Of a DNA stretch of 64,000 bases, positions 8,107 to 16,747 are shown piece after piece. Within the stretch, counting starts at the first letter, position 1. Every line of letters starts with the position of its first letter. The stretch spans positions 62,001 to 126,000 of the forward strand of contig NZ_JAQNCZ010000004.1 in the NCBI RefSeq assembly GCF_028369055.1, given 5' to 3'. The notes beneath the pieces were generated by a model that was not told where the DNA came from, searched no databases, and saw only the letters and a list, made by a program, of their open reading frames with translations. The stretch comes from Cognatishimia sp. SS12. GTDB taxonomy: Bacteria > Pseudomonadota > Alphaproteobacteria > Rhodobacterales > Rhodobacteraceae. Position numbers and translations under genes: made by a program.

Positions 8107-8715
8107 ATGCGAACACGTCTATCAAAATCCAAGCGACGAGAGGACATCCTGAGGAAGGCCCGCCAGCTCTTTTTAGAGCAGGGGCTGGCCGACACCGAGA
8201 TGGAAGACATCCGTCTGGCATGCGGGGTCTCACGTGGGGGGCTATATCATCACTTTTCAAACAAGCGTGCCGTTCTCGATGCGGTGGTCGAGGGCGACGT
8301 CGCCGGTCTTGCGGACGCACTGAATGTCGACGGCGCTTCGCCGATCCTCGTTTTGCTTGAGGTCGGATCGAGCCATCGCGGTGCCAATGCCGGTGTTCTC
8401 TCGGCCCTTCAAACGCCGGAGGAAAAGCTGGACTATCTTTCCTCACTTGAGCAGGCATTCTCATCAATCCTAATGGACGCCTTAGTTGCACGAATGGGTG
8501 AATTCGTCCGCAACGACATCAACGCCGAACACGTGGCTGAATTGTTCATGACAATTAACACACACATCAACAGACGCGAAATCCTGGGACAATGGTCAAG
8601 CGCTCAAGCTGCAGGATTTGCTGCCACATCGCTGGAGGCTTTGGCTCCTCTACTGCAGTCTCCTGAAGAACTCGCTCCGATCATCGCGGACCTCAAGCAT
8701 AAGGCCTCATCCTGA
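8107..8715 (+). CDS. TetR/AcrR family transcriptional regulator
   Basis: This 202-aa protein has a TetR helix-turn-helix at residues about 10-58: EDILRKARQLFLEQGLADT, then CGVSRGGLYHHFSNKRAVLD. The rest is the variable ligand-binding domain. It probably represses its own operon through the palindrome just upstream. Its stop overlaps the start of the CPBP protease gene by one base (TGATG), so the two are translationally coupled and the protease is the likely target. The ligand is unknown. No Shine-Dalgarno sequence is seen before the ATG. Composition is AT-richer than the flanking core genes. Confidence 0.88.
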   Translation: MRTRLSKSKRREDILRKARQLFLEQGLADTEMEDIRLACGVSRGGLYHHFSNKRAVLDAVVEGDVAGLADALNVDGASPILVLLEVGSSHRGANAGVLSALQTPEEKLDYLSSLEQAFSSILMDALVARMGEFVRNDINAEHVAELFMTINTHINRREILGQWSSAQAAGFAATSLEALAPLLQSPEELAPIIADLKHKASS

Positions 8716-9485
8716 TGGTACTCGTTCAATTTCTGGCACTTACCTTTGCCATTTCACTCGCGGGATTTGCCTGCATCTTCTTCATACCCGCCGCACGCTC
8801 TCCTGAAAGCGCAATCGGGCTTCCCTTTTGGTTGATTATGGTCTGGGGCCCTTCGCTGGCGGCCATTCTGCTTAGTCTGCGTGACGGTCAACTCATAGAC
8901 CTCTTGGGACGGGCCGTGAAACTCTCGACGATCCCGCCCGTTGCCTGGGTGCTTGTTATCGCACCGCTGGCTCTTTTGCTTGTGATGCGCCCCTTCGCGC
9001 CGGATGGAGCAGAAAAACTAGGCGCGGGCCTTCTTGTGGCAATGATCGGATTCAACTTGATACTCGGACCGCTCGGCGAGGAGCTTGGCTGGCGGGGATA
9101 CTTCCAAGATGGCCTCAATCAGAATATCGGATGGCTTGTAGCGTCGCTGATGATTGGCGTGATCTGGTTCGTTTGGCATTTGCCACTTTGGACCATTGAT
9201 TCACCTCATGCCCAGATTGCATTGCCGCTCTATGCAGGGCATGTGATGTGCTACGCTGTAATCATTGGCGCGGTCTACACACTGTCCGGCGGCTCCATTT
9301 TGCCCGCAATCCTGATCCATCTTACAGTAAACATCGCAGCAAACTTGGCCATTTTCGCCGGATTCCGTGATCCGAATTCATGGTTCAGTTCTAGCCTTTT
9401 ACCATACACAGTAATCGCCGTGGTTGCGGTCGGATTGGTGTACCTTCGGACGGGTCAAACCGGTTTGAAGTGGCTGGGTGTTTGA
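8715..9485 (+). CDS. CPBP family intramembrane glutamic endopeptidase
   Basis: This 256-aa protein has about seven to eight membrane segments and the CPBP (Abi/CAAX-protease-like) motifs. Motif 1 is EELGWRGY with Glu122, Glu123 and Arg127; motif 2 includes His155 in WHLPLW; a later ILIHLTVN holds His202. These are the expected catalytic residues. Bacterial members are linked to bacteriocin maturation or self-immunity and to membrane-protein processing. No bacteriocin-like peptide gene is visible beside it. It is coupled to the TetR gene upstream. Confidence 0.87.
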   Translation: MVLVQFLALTFAISLAGFACIFFIPAARSPESAIGLPFWLIMVWGPSLAAILLSLRDGQLIDLLGRAVKLSTIPPVAWVLVIAPLALLLVMRPFAPDGAEKLGAGLLVAMIGFNLILGPLGEELGWRGYFQDGLNQNIGWLVASLMIGVIWFVWHLPLWTIDSPHAQIALPLYAGHVMCYAVIIGAVYTLSGGSILPAILIHLTVNIAANLAIFAGFRDPNSWFSSSLLPYTVIAVVAVGLVYLRTGQTGLKWLGV

Positions 9486-9619
9486 TTTCAGCCGGCCCTG
9501 GAATCTCACAGGGCAAGCAGCCATTCGAGCAGTCTGCAGCATCCGGAAAAATGGGCTCAAATCGGACGTTCGCATAGGTCCATTTCCCTAAACTGGTCAG
9601 CTTCTATCCCACCTAACAC

Positions 9620-10303
9620 TCACACGCCCGCAACCAGCACCCCTTCTTGCATCCGTACGGTGCGGTCCATGCGCGCGGCGAGGTCTAGGTTGTGGGTGGC
9701 AATCAGCGCTGACATGCCGGTGCTGCGCACCAGCGTCATCAAAGCCTCAAACACCCGATCAGATGTGCCCGGATCAAGGTTGCCCGTCGGCTCATCCGCC
9801 AGCAGCAATTTCGGCTCATTGGCCAAGGCGCGGCAGAACGCCACCCGCTGCTGCTCCCCGCCTGACAATTCTGCCGGACGATGGCTCGCGCGGTCTGCCA
9901 ACCCGACGATATCCAGCAAGGACAAGGCCCGGGCATCCGCCGCCTTGCGATCCACCCCATTGGCCAGTTGCGGCAAGATGATGTTTTCTGCAGCGGTAAA
10001 CTCTGGCAGCAGATGGTGGAACTGATAGACAAACCCCACATCCTGCCGCCGTGCTGCGGTGCGGCGACGGTCTGACAACGCTTGCGTGTCTTGTCCGGCA
10101 ATCTCAACCGCACCGCTGTCGGCGCTGTCCAGCAGCCCAGCGATATGCAGCAGGGTGGATTTGCCCGATCCAGAAGGGGCCACCAGCGCAACCACTTCGC
10201 CGGTTTTCACGGTCAGATCACAGCCGCGCAGCACCTCGACCGCGTTTGGCTGGCCTTTGTTATAGGCTTTGGTCACTCCGGACAGGCGCAAAACATCATT
10301 CAT
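9620..10303 (-). CDS. lolD: Lipoprotein-releasing ABC transporter ATPase LolD
   Basis: This 227-aa ABC ATPase has Walker [10 protein letters not shown] (42-50, with Ala in place of the usual Gly), signature LSGGE at 146-150 and Walker B LLLADEP. The sequence [23 protein letters not shown] matches the LolD/MacB subgroup. It energises extraction of outer-membrane lipoproteins from the inner membrane to LolA. It overlaps the permease gene upstream by 8 bases, forming a tight operon. Confidence 0.93.
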   Translation of the reverse strand: MNDVLRLSGVTKAYNKGQPNAVEVLRGCDLTVKTGEVVALVAPSGSGKSTLLHIAGLLDSADSGAVEIAGQDTQALSDRRRTAARRQDVGFVYQFHHLLPEFTAAENIILPQLANGVDRKAADARALSLLDIVGLADRASHRPAELSGGEQQRVAFCRALANEPKLLLADEPTGNLDPGTSDRVFEALMTLVRSTGMSALIATHNLDLAARMDRTVRMQEGVLVAGV

Positions 10304-11579
10304 AGCGCAGGGCCTCCACCGGGTTCATACGCGCGGCGCGGCGCGCGGGGAAAATTGTCACCACAAACGACAGCCCCAGCGACAGCGCCACAGCTTTGAT
10401 CACATCCTCGGCGCGCAACTCGGCAGGCAACTGGTAGATCCCGCGCACCGCCGGATCCCACACCCCGCCCCCCGCGACGTAGTTCACAAAGGAAAACACC
10501 TGATCAATATAGATCGCAAAGAGACAGCCAAGCGCGACGCCAAGCGCCGTGCCAATCACGCCGGTAAACGCGCCGCAGATGAAAAACACCCGCAGCACCG
10601 ACCCTTCGGTCAGCCCCATGGTGCGCAGGATGCCAATGTCGCGCCCCTTGTTTTTCACCAGCATGATCAAGCCGCTGACAATGTTCATGGCGGCAATCAG
10701 CACAAGGATCGACAGGATCACAAACATCACGTTGTCTTCAATCTCAAGCGCACGCAGAAAACCGCCCGAGGCATCACGCCAGGTCCAGACCAAGGCCCGC
10801 TCTCCGCCCGCGCGGATCAGGTCAATCGCCAAGAGGTCAACCTCCTCCGGCTCTGCCACCATCACCTCAATCTCATGCGCGACGCCTTCGGCATTAAAAA
10901 AGCTCTGCGCTTCCGCAAAAGGCAGATAGACGCGCGTACGGTCAATGTCATAACGCCCGGCGGTAAAGACATAGACCACCTCATAGCTTTTGACGCGTGG
11001 GCTGGTGCCAAAGGCGGTTTTGACCCCATTGGGGGAAATCAACTTGATGCGGTCCCCCACCGAAGCCCCCAACTCACGCGCAACGCCCGACCCAATGGCA
11101 ATACCTTCGGCAAAGCGGCTGATGTCGCCATCGGATGTCTCGGCGCGGGCCACACGCGGGATGGTCATCAGATCGTCCAGCGTGATGCCAAAGACCTCAA
11201 CCCCGGCGTTGCTTTGGCGCAGGTTTGCCATCACCTGGCCTTTGATCAACGGTGCGGCGCGGGTCACGCCGTCAACGGCGCGCAACCGCTCTGCCATGGC
11301 CTCATAATCGTGAATGGTCCGGTCCAGCCTGCCGCGCGCGGTGACTTCCGCGCTCTGATAGACTGTCACATGGGCGTTTGACCCAAGAATGGTATCGACA
11401 AATTCGGTGCGAAAGCCCGAGCGCACCGCCAAGGTCGCGATCAGCGCAAAGACCGCCAGCGTGATGCCAACAAGGCTGATCCAGGTCATGACTGATACGC
11501 CGCCTTCGGCGCGCCGCGCGCGCAGATAGCGCCAGGCAATCATCCACTCAAATTTCGAAAACGGGGCTGTGCCTGCCAT
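10296..11579 (-). CDS. lolCE: LolC/E family lipoprotein-releasing ABC permease
   Basis: This 427-aa inner-membrane permease begins [20 protein letters not shown], the LolC/LolE signature that starts the first membrane segment. It has a large periplasmic MacB-like domain (about residues 45-260) and three C-terminal membrane segments ending in [17 protein letters not shown]. Only one permease gene accompanies lolD, so the transporter is probably a LolC/E homodimer rather than a LolCDE heteromer. The window has no lolA. The gene order is permease then lolD. Confidence 0.92.
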   Translation of the reverse strand: MAGTAPFSKFEWMIAWRYLRARRAEGGVSVMTWISLVGITLAVFALIATLAVRSGFRTEFVDTILGSNAHVTVYQSAEVTARGRLDRTIHDYEAMAERLRAVDGVTRAAPLIKGQVMANLRQSNAGVEVFGITLDDLMTIPRVARAETSDGDISRFAEGIAIGSGVARELGASVGDRIKLISPNGVKTAFGTSPRVKSYEVVYVFTAGRYDIDRTRVYLPFAEAQSFFNAEGVAHEIEVMVAEPEEVDLLAIDLIRAGGERALVWTWRDASGGFLRALEIEDNVMFVILSILVLIAAMNIVSGLIMLVKNKGRDIGILRTMGLTEGSVLRVFFICGAFTGVIGTALGVALGCLFAIYIDQVFSFVNYVAGGGVWDPAVRGIYQLPAELRAEDVIKAVALSLGLSFVVTIFPARRAARMNPVEALRYE

Positions 11580-11630
11580 ATCTGCTCCGGCGTTGCTTTG
11601 GCCGGACCCTATGTCTGCCGTAAGGCCGGG

Positions 11631-12155
11631 TCAAGCAGCCCGGTCGGTGCGTTTACGCCGACCCAAAAGCAGGCGCAGGCAGCCCACCAGAATTGCCCCC
11701 GCAATCCCCGATAGCACAAAGCCGCCACCGGCAAAAATCACCCCGGGAAAGGTCAGCGGCAGCGCCGGTTGATAATGCGCCCAGGTCGCCGACAAGAGCG
11801 CAGGATCAGACATCTTGGCCACCGCATAGCTGCGCATGAAAGGCCCTGCACCTGTGACGGCCTCAAGCGTCGCGCTGAGCCGCGCCTCACGCGCCATGGT
11901 GCTGCGCATGCTTTCGGCCCGCGCGCGCCCAAGCGAGCCGCCTTGGGCCAGCTCCTGCAAGGCCGCCTGCCGCGACAGGCCAACAGAGGCCGCATCAGCG
12001 TCAAACGCGGTGACAAAGCGCTGCAATTCCTCAACCGCGCCGCCTAGACGCTGCACATATTGCTGGGAAAACTCAGGGGCCTGCGATCCCCCCGCCGCCC
12101 CAAGTATGCCCGCCGCCAAAACCACTGCGCGTGTGATCATCCACCTGCCCTTCAT
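11631..12155 (-). CDS. DUF2937 family membrane protein
   Basis: This 174-aa protein has an N-terminal hydrophobic segment (signal or anchor), then EFSQQYVQRLGGAVEEL, the DUF2937 hallmark, then a helical region and a C-terminal membrane segment with a basic tail (RLLLGRRKR). The DUF2937 family is uncharacterised; the topology suggests a periplasmic helical domain held by two anchors. A start three residues further in (MITRAV) is possible. It is transcribed towards the Lol operon, with 51 bases between. Confidence 0.75.
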   Translation of the reverse strand: MKGRWMITRAVVLAAGILGAAGGSQAPEFSQQYVQRLGGAVEELQRFVTAFDADAASVGLSRQAALQELAQGGSLGRARAESMRSTMAREARLSATLEAVTGAGPFMRSYAVAKMSDPALLSATWAHYQPALPLTFPGVIFAGGGFVLSGIAGAILVGCLRLLLGRRKRTDRAA

Positions 12156-12234
12156 CTTTTCACAAATACTCCTGCCGGAGGCATCCCACAGGCGCGCGGG
12201 AACCCCGTCCAGAGCCGTTTAACACACGCCCCGC

Positions 12235-12585
12235 CTACGTCAGGCCGAGCGGACAGGCCGCAGCGATCCGCGCCTGCAGAATCTGCCGCAATTCCTGCAA
12301 CCCTGCAATCTTGGCATCAATCTCATTCAGCTTTTCGCCCAGGACCTCTGCGACGTCCACCTCGCTGAGGCCGCGGTTCATCTGCGCTAGCAAAGCCGAT
12401 ATTTCCGTGAGCGAAAAGCCCAATCGCTGCGCCAGCCGGATCATGCCGACAATCTGCACCATTGCGCTGTCAAAATCCCGATAGCCGTTGCCTCGGCGCA
12501 ACGCGGTGATCAAACCACGCTTTTCATACATGCGCAGCGCATCACAGCTGACGCCCGTGCGCTCTGACAATTCACCAATTCGCAT
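12235..12585 (-). CDS. MerR family transcriptional regulator
   Basis: This 116-aa protein has the MerR winged-helix DNA-binding domain: MRIGELSERTGVSCDALRMY, then EKRGLI and GYRDFDS. A dimerising helix follows and the sensor tail is short (AAACPLGLT). Cys14 and Cys111 are the only cysteines, so it lacks the multi-Cys metal-binding pattern of ZntR or CueR and its signal is unknown. It is divergent from the membrane protein at 12659, across a classic MerR promoter. Confidence 0.88.
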   Translation of the reverse strand: MRIGELSERTGVSCDALRMYEKRGLITALRRGNGYRDFDSAMVQIVGMIRLAQRLGFSLTEISALLAQMNRGLSEVDVAEVLGEKLNEIDAKIAGLQELRQILQARIAAACPLGLT

Positions 12586-12595
12586 AAGATACCTG

Positions 12596-12627
12596 TTGAC
12601 CTTGGACCATACTCAAAGGTCTATAGC
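12596..12627 (+). promoter_or_regulatory. MerR-type promoter and operator driving the gene at 12659
   Basis: A -35 TTGACC (12596-12601) and a -10 TATAGC (12622-12627) are separated by 20 bases, longer than the normal 17 and diagnostic of MerR control. The spacer holds the dyad GACCTTGGA / TCAAAGGTC (12598-12606 and 12613-12621), matching at 8 of 9 positions. An activated MerR would untwist the spacer and switch on the rightward gene. Confidence 0.8.
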
Positions 12628-12658
12628 CGGTGGCATTCGAATACAAAGGAAAAACCGA

Positions 12659-13075
12659 ATGCTGTCTCAGCGCCAATTTCACCGCATTTATCGCCTCTCA
12701 GCCTGGTATGATCTGATCGTGACCTGGCCCTTTGCCACGCCGATCACCCTGGCCCTGTTCTGGTCCAGCATGGGCACCGCGCATGACGCGCTGGGGTTGG
12801 CCCCGCTGCCTGCGCTTGACACTTATGCCGTGTTGTTTGCCAATTTCTTTGGCACAGTTGTGCTCATCTGGTCAGTGCTGCGCCTGCGCCTGAACGATGT
12901 GCGCCTGGCGCGTTATGACGCCGTGGGCCGCTGGTCGTTTTCAGCCTGGCAGCTTTATGCACTCAGCCAAGGGGCCAGTCCAATTTTGTGGGGGTTTTTG
13001 ATCGCCGAGGTGATCTGGGCGATTTTACAATCCCTGCCCCTACGCAAAGAGGCAACAGCAGCTCAGTCTGCATAA
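12659..13075 (+). CDS. Uncharacterised membrane protein under MerR control
   Basis: This 138-aa protein has three or four hydrophobic segments (about residues 20-40, 55-80, 92-112 and 112-130) and resembles no transporter family I recognise. The frame is open further upstream, but that stretch is the MerR promoter. The ATG at 12659 has an AAGGA ribosome site and lies 32 bases after the -10. Because it is the only gene behind a MerR promoter, it is probably the response gene for the MerR ligand. A bidirectional terminator follows. Confidence 0.7.
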   Translation: MLSQRQFHRIYRLSAWYDLIVTWPFATPITLALFWSSMGTAHDALGLAPLPALDTYAVLFANFFGTVVLIWSVLRLRLNDVRLARYDAVGRWSFSAWQLYALSQGASPILWGFLIAEVIWAILQSLPLRKEATAAQSA

Positions 13076-13076
13076 A

Positions 13077-13106
13077 AAAAGGCGGGACTACATGGCCCCG
13101 CCTTTT
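13077..13106 (+). terminator. Bidirectional terminator between the membrane protein gene and proS
   Basis: The arms AAAAGGCGGG (13077-13086) and CCCGCCTTTT (13097-13106) form a 10-bp stem between two convergent genes. A runs on one side and T runs on the other let it act in both directions. Confidence 0.88.
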
Positions 13107-13126
13107 CTAAATCATATCAGCAGATC

Positions 13127-14479
13127 TCAGAGACCTGTGACGCGGTGACCTGCATAAATCTCTGCAACCTTTTTCACCGCCTCTTCGGGGGGCATCTCAG
13201 TGCTTTCGCCGCTGCGGCGGCTGGTCAGTTCAACCACACCGTTTTTCAGCCCGCGTGGACCAACGGTGATGCGCCATGGCAGACCGATCAGATCCATCGT
13301 GGCGAATTTACCGCCCGCGCGTTCCTTGCGGTCATCATAAAGCGGCTCAAGGCCCAGCGCTTCAAAGCTCTTTTCAAGCGCCTCGCAGGCCGCGTCGGCT
13401 TCGTCATCGCCCTGCTTCAGGTTTACAATGCCCACGTGGAACGGTGTGACGCCTTCGGGCCAAATGATGCCTTTGTCGTCATGGCTGGCTTCGATGATCG
13501 CGCCCAGCAGGCGTGACACACCAATGCCGTGGCTGCCCATATGCACCGGCACATTCGCGCCATCCGGGGTTTGCACGGTTGCGCCCAGCGCTTCGGAATA
13601 CTGCGTGCCAAAGTAGAAAATCTGGCCAACTTCGATGCCGCGCGCGGTGCGCTGGCGCTCGGCGGGCACTTCGGCAAAGGCGGCGGCGTCATGGGTTTCA
13701 TCCGTGCGCGCATAGCGGCTGGTGAACTCTTCCAGAACCGACTTGCATTCCGCATGGCTGTCAAAATCGATCTCGCGATCGCCGAATTTCAGATCGGTGA
13801 TTTCAGCATCATAGAAGACTTCGGATTCGCCGGTGTCCGCCAAAACCAAGAATTCATGGGTGTAATCGCCGCCAATCGGGCCAGAATCCGCCCGCATCGG
13901 GATCGCTTGCAGCCCCATCCGCTCATAGGTGCGCAGATAGCTGACCAGGTGCCGGTTATAGGCGTGCAGCGCGTCTTCTTTGGTCAGGTCAAAGTTATAG
14001 CCGTCTTTCATCAGGAATTCGCGGCCGCGCATCACGCCAAAGCGCGGGCGGATTTCATCGCGGAATTTCCATTGGATCTGATAAAGCGTCAGCGGCAGGT
14101 CTTTGTAGGACCGCACGTGGCTGCGGAACACATCGGTGAACATCTCTTCGGCGGTGGGCGAAAACAGCATGTCGCGGCCATGACGGTCGTTCATGCGCAG
14201 CATCTCTTCGCCATAGCCATCATAGCGGCCACTCTCGCGCCAAAGGTCAGCCGATTGCAACGTTGGCATCAGCATCGGAATATGCCCAGCGCGCACCTGC
14301 TCTTCGTGCACGATGTTTTCCAGCTTGCGCAGCACTTTGAAACCCAGCGGCAACCAAGAATAAATCCCGGCGCTGGATTGTTTGATCATGCCCGCGCGCA
14401 GCATATAGCGGTGGCTGACAATTTGGGCCTCCGAAGGGGTTTCCTTCAAGACAGGCAGAAAATAGCGAGAGAGGCGCAT
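13127..14479 (-). CDS. proS: Prolyl-tRNA synthetase (short alphaproteobacterial form)
   Basis: This 450-aa class II synthetase charges tRNA-Pro. It begins [19 protein letters not shown] and has motif 2 [20 protein letters not shown], then motif 3 in [15 protein letters not shown]. It lacks the YbaK editing insertion of the long bacterial form, as is usual in alphaproteobacteria, where the total length is about 440-450 aa. The frame extends far upstream, but that stretch is antisense to the fasciclin gene. The start at 14479 gives the conserved N-terminus. It is divergent from the fasciclin gene. Confidence 0.95.
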   Translation of the reverse strand: MRLSRYFLPVLKETPSEAQIVSHRYMLRAGMIKQSSAGIYSWLPLGFKVLRKLENIVHEEQVRAGHIPMLMPTLQSADLWRESGRYDGYGEEMLRMNDRHGRDMLFSPTAEEMFTDVFRSHVRSYKDLPLTLYQIQWKFRDEIRPRFGVMRGREFLMKDGYNFDLTKEDALHAYNRHLVSYLRTYERMGLQAIPMRADSGPIGGDYTHEFLVLADTGESEVFYDAEITDLKFGDREIDFDSHAECKSVLEEFTSRYARTDETHDAAAFAEVPAERQRTARGIEVGQIFYFGTQYSEALGATVQTPDGANVPVHMGSHGIGVSRLLGAIIEASHDDKGIIWPEGVTPFHVGIVNLKQGDDEADAACEALEKSFEALGLEPLYDDRKERAGGKFATMDLIGLPWRITVGPRGLKNGVVELTSRRSGESTEMPPEEAVKKVAEIYAGHRVTGL

Positions 14480-14698
14480 ACCGGCTCCGTTGGATGAATT
14501 GCTTTGCCCCCGTTTATGGCTTTGCCCGCCCGCAAGCAAGGGAGCGCCCGCCCCCGCCGGCAAATGCCGCGCATGAAGGCCGCAAAGCGCCCGCAAAAAC
14601 AGAACATAAAAAAATTTGATCCAATTGCACCGCTCTGCCGTATCCCTTTGCAGAAACACCCAAGGGGAGCGGGTGTCAAAAACCAGAGAGGAAACATC

Positions 14699-15211
14699 AT
14701 GAAAATCGCACGTACATTTGCGGCCGCCGCCGTGGCCGCCACCCTCAGCACGTCTGCTGCACTGGCCAATACCATTGTTGATATCGCCGCTGGCGATGAA
14801 CGTTTCTCCACGCTTGTGGCGGCCGTGAGCGCTGCGGGCCTTGCGGAAACACTTCAGGGCCCCGGCCCGTTCACCGTCTACGCGCCGGTCAATGACGCTT
14901 TTGCCGCACTGCCCGAGGGCACCGTGGACAATCTTTTGAAGCCGGAAAACAAAGATCAGCTGACAAATGTGCTGCTCTATCACGTCGATGACCGCAACCT
15001 CACCGCAGGCATGATCCCGGCCGGGTCCAATTACTTCAAACCTGTGCTGGCCTCGGAACGTCTGTGCATCACCAAGAACAGCAATGGTGTGATGATCGCA
15101 GATGGCACCGGCGATATGGCCAATGTGATCATTGCCGACATCAAGGCCGACAATGGCGTCATCCACGTGATCGACAAAGTGCTGCTGCCGGGCACCCGCC
15201 CCGCCTGCTAA
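14699..15211 (+). CDS. Fasciclin (FAS1) domain-containing secreted protein
   Basis: This 170-aa protein has a signal peptide (MKIARTF then an Ala-rich stretch, cleavage after ALA near residue 24). One FAS1 domain follows: [18 protein letters not shown], the H1 motif [17 protein letters not shown], a YHV segment and the H2-like [16 protein letters not shown]1 domains mediate adhesion or bind proteins and small ligands at the cell surface. The ATG at 14699 follows a GAGGAAA ribosome site. It is monocistronic with a strong terminator downstream. Confidence 0.9.
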   Translation: MKIARTFAAAAVAATLSTSAALANTIVDIAAGDERFSTLVAAVSAAGLAETLQGPGPFTVYAPVNDAFAALPEGTVDNLLKPENKDQLTNVLLYHVDDRNLTAGMIPAGSNYFKPVLASERLCITKNSNGVMIADGTGDMANVIIADIKADNGVIHVIDKVLLPGTRPAC

Positions 15212-15252
15212 ACCGACATAACAACAACTATGCCTCACCCCCCGGAGGCAGC

Positions 15253-15280
15253 GCGCGCAGCTTTAGGGCTGCGCGCTTTT
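15253..15280 (+). terminator. Terminator of the fasciclin gene
   Basis: GCGCGCAGC (15253-15261) pairs with GCTGCGCGC (15268-15276) around a six-base loop and is followed by TTTT. It overlaps the last codons of the small minus-strand gene at 15263-15454. Confidence 0.85.
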
Positions 15281-15454
15281 GACATTGCCGTGCCAGTCGG
15301 GCAGCCCATCGGGGGCGTGCTGATAATCTCGCGGCATTTGCGGGACAATGTCTGCCGTCCCAATCCCATACCCCAAAGCCAGCGCTAGGATCAGCGCGAT
15401 TCCAGTTGCTGTGCCGCCCAGAGGCGCGATGCGCGCGTGTAATACGGGTGTCAT
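15263..15454 (-). CDS. Small single-span membrane protein of unknown function
   Basis: This 63-aa protein has one clear membrane segment (about residues 14-36, GTATGIALILALALGYGIGT) and a polar tail with an HAPDGLPDWHGN motif. The frame is open further upstream, but a good ribosome site (AAGGAG) lies seven bases before the ATG at 15454. No family is recognised. The stop codon lies inside the fasciclin terminator, so the two transcripts converge. The ribosome site and normal codon use support it as real. Confidence 0.6.
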   Translation of the reverse strand: MTPVLHARIAPLGGTATGIALILALALGYGIGTADIVPQMPRDYQHAPDGLPDWHGNVKSAQP

Positions 15455-15670
15455 GATCATTCTCCTTACAGAAGCCGTTAACGATGTGATGACACCCAGC
15501 GTGGCAGCCCAATCATCATAAGTAAAATGAATGATATTTGGGTTACCCATTACATATAGTGATGTAATGCCGCGCAGCGCCGCCCCGGAGCCCGTGAAGT
15601 TTCAGGCTGGAACTTGCTTTAGCGCCTCCCTTGGGCCATGTGTCAGTCAAGATATTTTCAAGAGGCATCC

Positions 15671-16747
15671 ATGGCACTTCCGATACAGGATCAGGCGAAA
15701 TACTGGGGCATGACAACGGCGGTGTTTTTCATCGCGCTTTGGTTTCTGGGTGATGTGATCCTGCCCTTTGTCCTTGGTGGCGCGATTGCCTATTTTCTTG
15801 ATCCCGTGGCCGACCGGCTTGAGGCGATGGGCCTCTCGCGTGCGGCGGCCACCGGGCTGATCACCCTTGCCGCGCTGCTGATCTTTGTGGTCATGGTGCT
15901 GGCGGTGGTGCCGACCCTGGTTGAGCAGACCACCAGCCTTATTCAAACCGCCCCGACATTGGCGGCAGATCTGCAGGCCTTTCTGATCGAGCGATTCCCG
16001 CAATTGCTGGAGCCGGACAGCGCGGTCTCAAAAACCCTTGGGTCGATCGGGCAGACGGTTCAGGAACGCGGCGGCGCGCTGTTGCAAACGGCGTTGACCT
16101 CGGCGGCCTCGCTGCTCAATGTTGTCATGTTGCTGGTGATTGTGCCGGTTGTGGCGGTCTATCTGCTGCTGGACTGGGACAATATGATTGCCCGCATTGA
16201 TGACCTCTTGCCCCGCGATCACGCGCCAACCGTGCGCCGATTGGCTGGGCAGATCGACAACACTCTCGCCAGCTTTGTGCGCGGCATGGGCACGGTCTGT
16301 CTGATCCTTGGCACCTATTATGCGGTCGCGCTGATGCTGGTGGGGCTGCAGTTTGGTCTGGTGGTTGGCTTCATCGCTGGTCTGATCACATTCATCCCCT
16401 ATGTGGGCGCGCTGGTGGGCGGGGCCTTGGCGATTGGTCTGGGGCTGTTTCAGTTCTGGGGCGATTGGCTGTCGCTCGGCCTTGTGGCCGGTGTCTTTGC
16501 ATTGGGCCAAGTGATCGAAGGCAATCTTTTGACCCCCAAACTGGTGGGCAGTTCGGTTGGGCTGCACCCGGTTTGGCTGATCTTTGCGCTTTCGGTCTTT
16601 GGCACGCTCTTTGGCTTTGTCGGGATGCTGGTGGCGGTTCCGGTTGCGGCTGCGATTGGCGTGCTGGTGCGTTATGTGGCCGATCAATACAAAGCCTCGC
16701 GCCTTTACAAAGGCCACGCGGCGCATGACCCCGACGCTCATGGCTGA
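15671..16747 (+). CDS. AI-2E (PerM/YdiK) family permease
   Basis: This 358-aa inner-membrane protein has about eight membrane segments and the family landmarks: ILPFVLGGAIAYFLDPVADR near the N-terminus, then VRGMGTVCLILGTYYAVALM and FIPYVGALVGG with GNLLTPKLVGSSVGLHPVW. Members export small molecules or ions such as AI-2 or Na+; no substrate can be assigned. The ATG at 15671 has an AAGAGG ribosome site. It overlaps the hdaA start by a few bases, a pairing I recall from other Rhodobacterales. Confidence 0.88.
   Translation: MALPIQDQAKYWGMTTAVFFIALWFLGDVILPFVLGGAIAYFLDPVADRLEAMGLSRAAATGLITLAALLIFVVMVLAVVPTLVEQTTSLIQTAPTLAADLQAFLIERFPQLLEPDSAVSKTLGSIGQTVQERGGALLQTALTSAASLLNVVMLLVIVPVVAVYLLLDWDNMIARIDDLLPRDHAPTVRRLAGQIDNTLASFVRGMGTVCLILGTYYAVALMLVGLQFGLVVGFIAGLITFIPYVGALVGGALAIGLGLFQFWGDWLSLGLVAGVFALGQVIEGNLLTPKLVGSSVGLHPVWLIFALSVFGTLFGFVGMLVAVPVAAAIGVLVRYVADQYKASRLYKGHAAHDPDAHG

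Noticed and set aside
10269..11381. 370-aa open frame antisense to the LolC/E permease
   Set aside because: Composition is typical of a shadow frame, and the permease on the other strand is well supported.
13529..14497. 322-aa open frame antisense to proS
   Set aside because: It is a shadow of proS with biased composition and no ribosome site.
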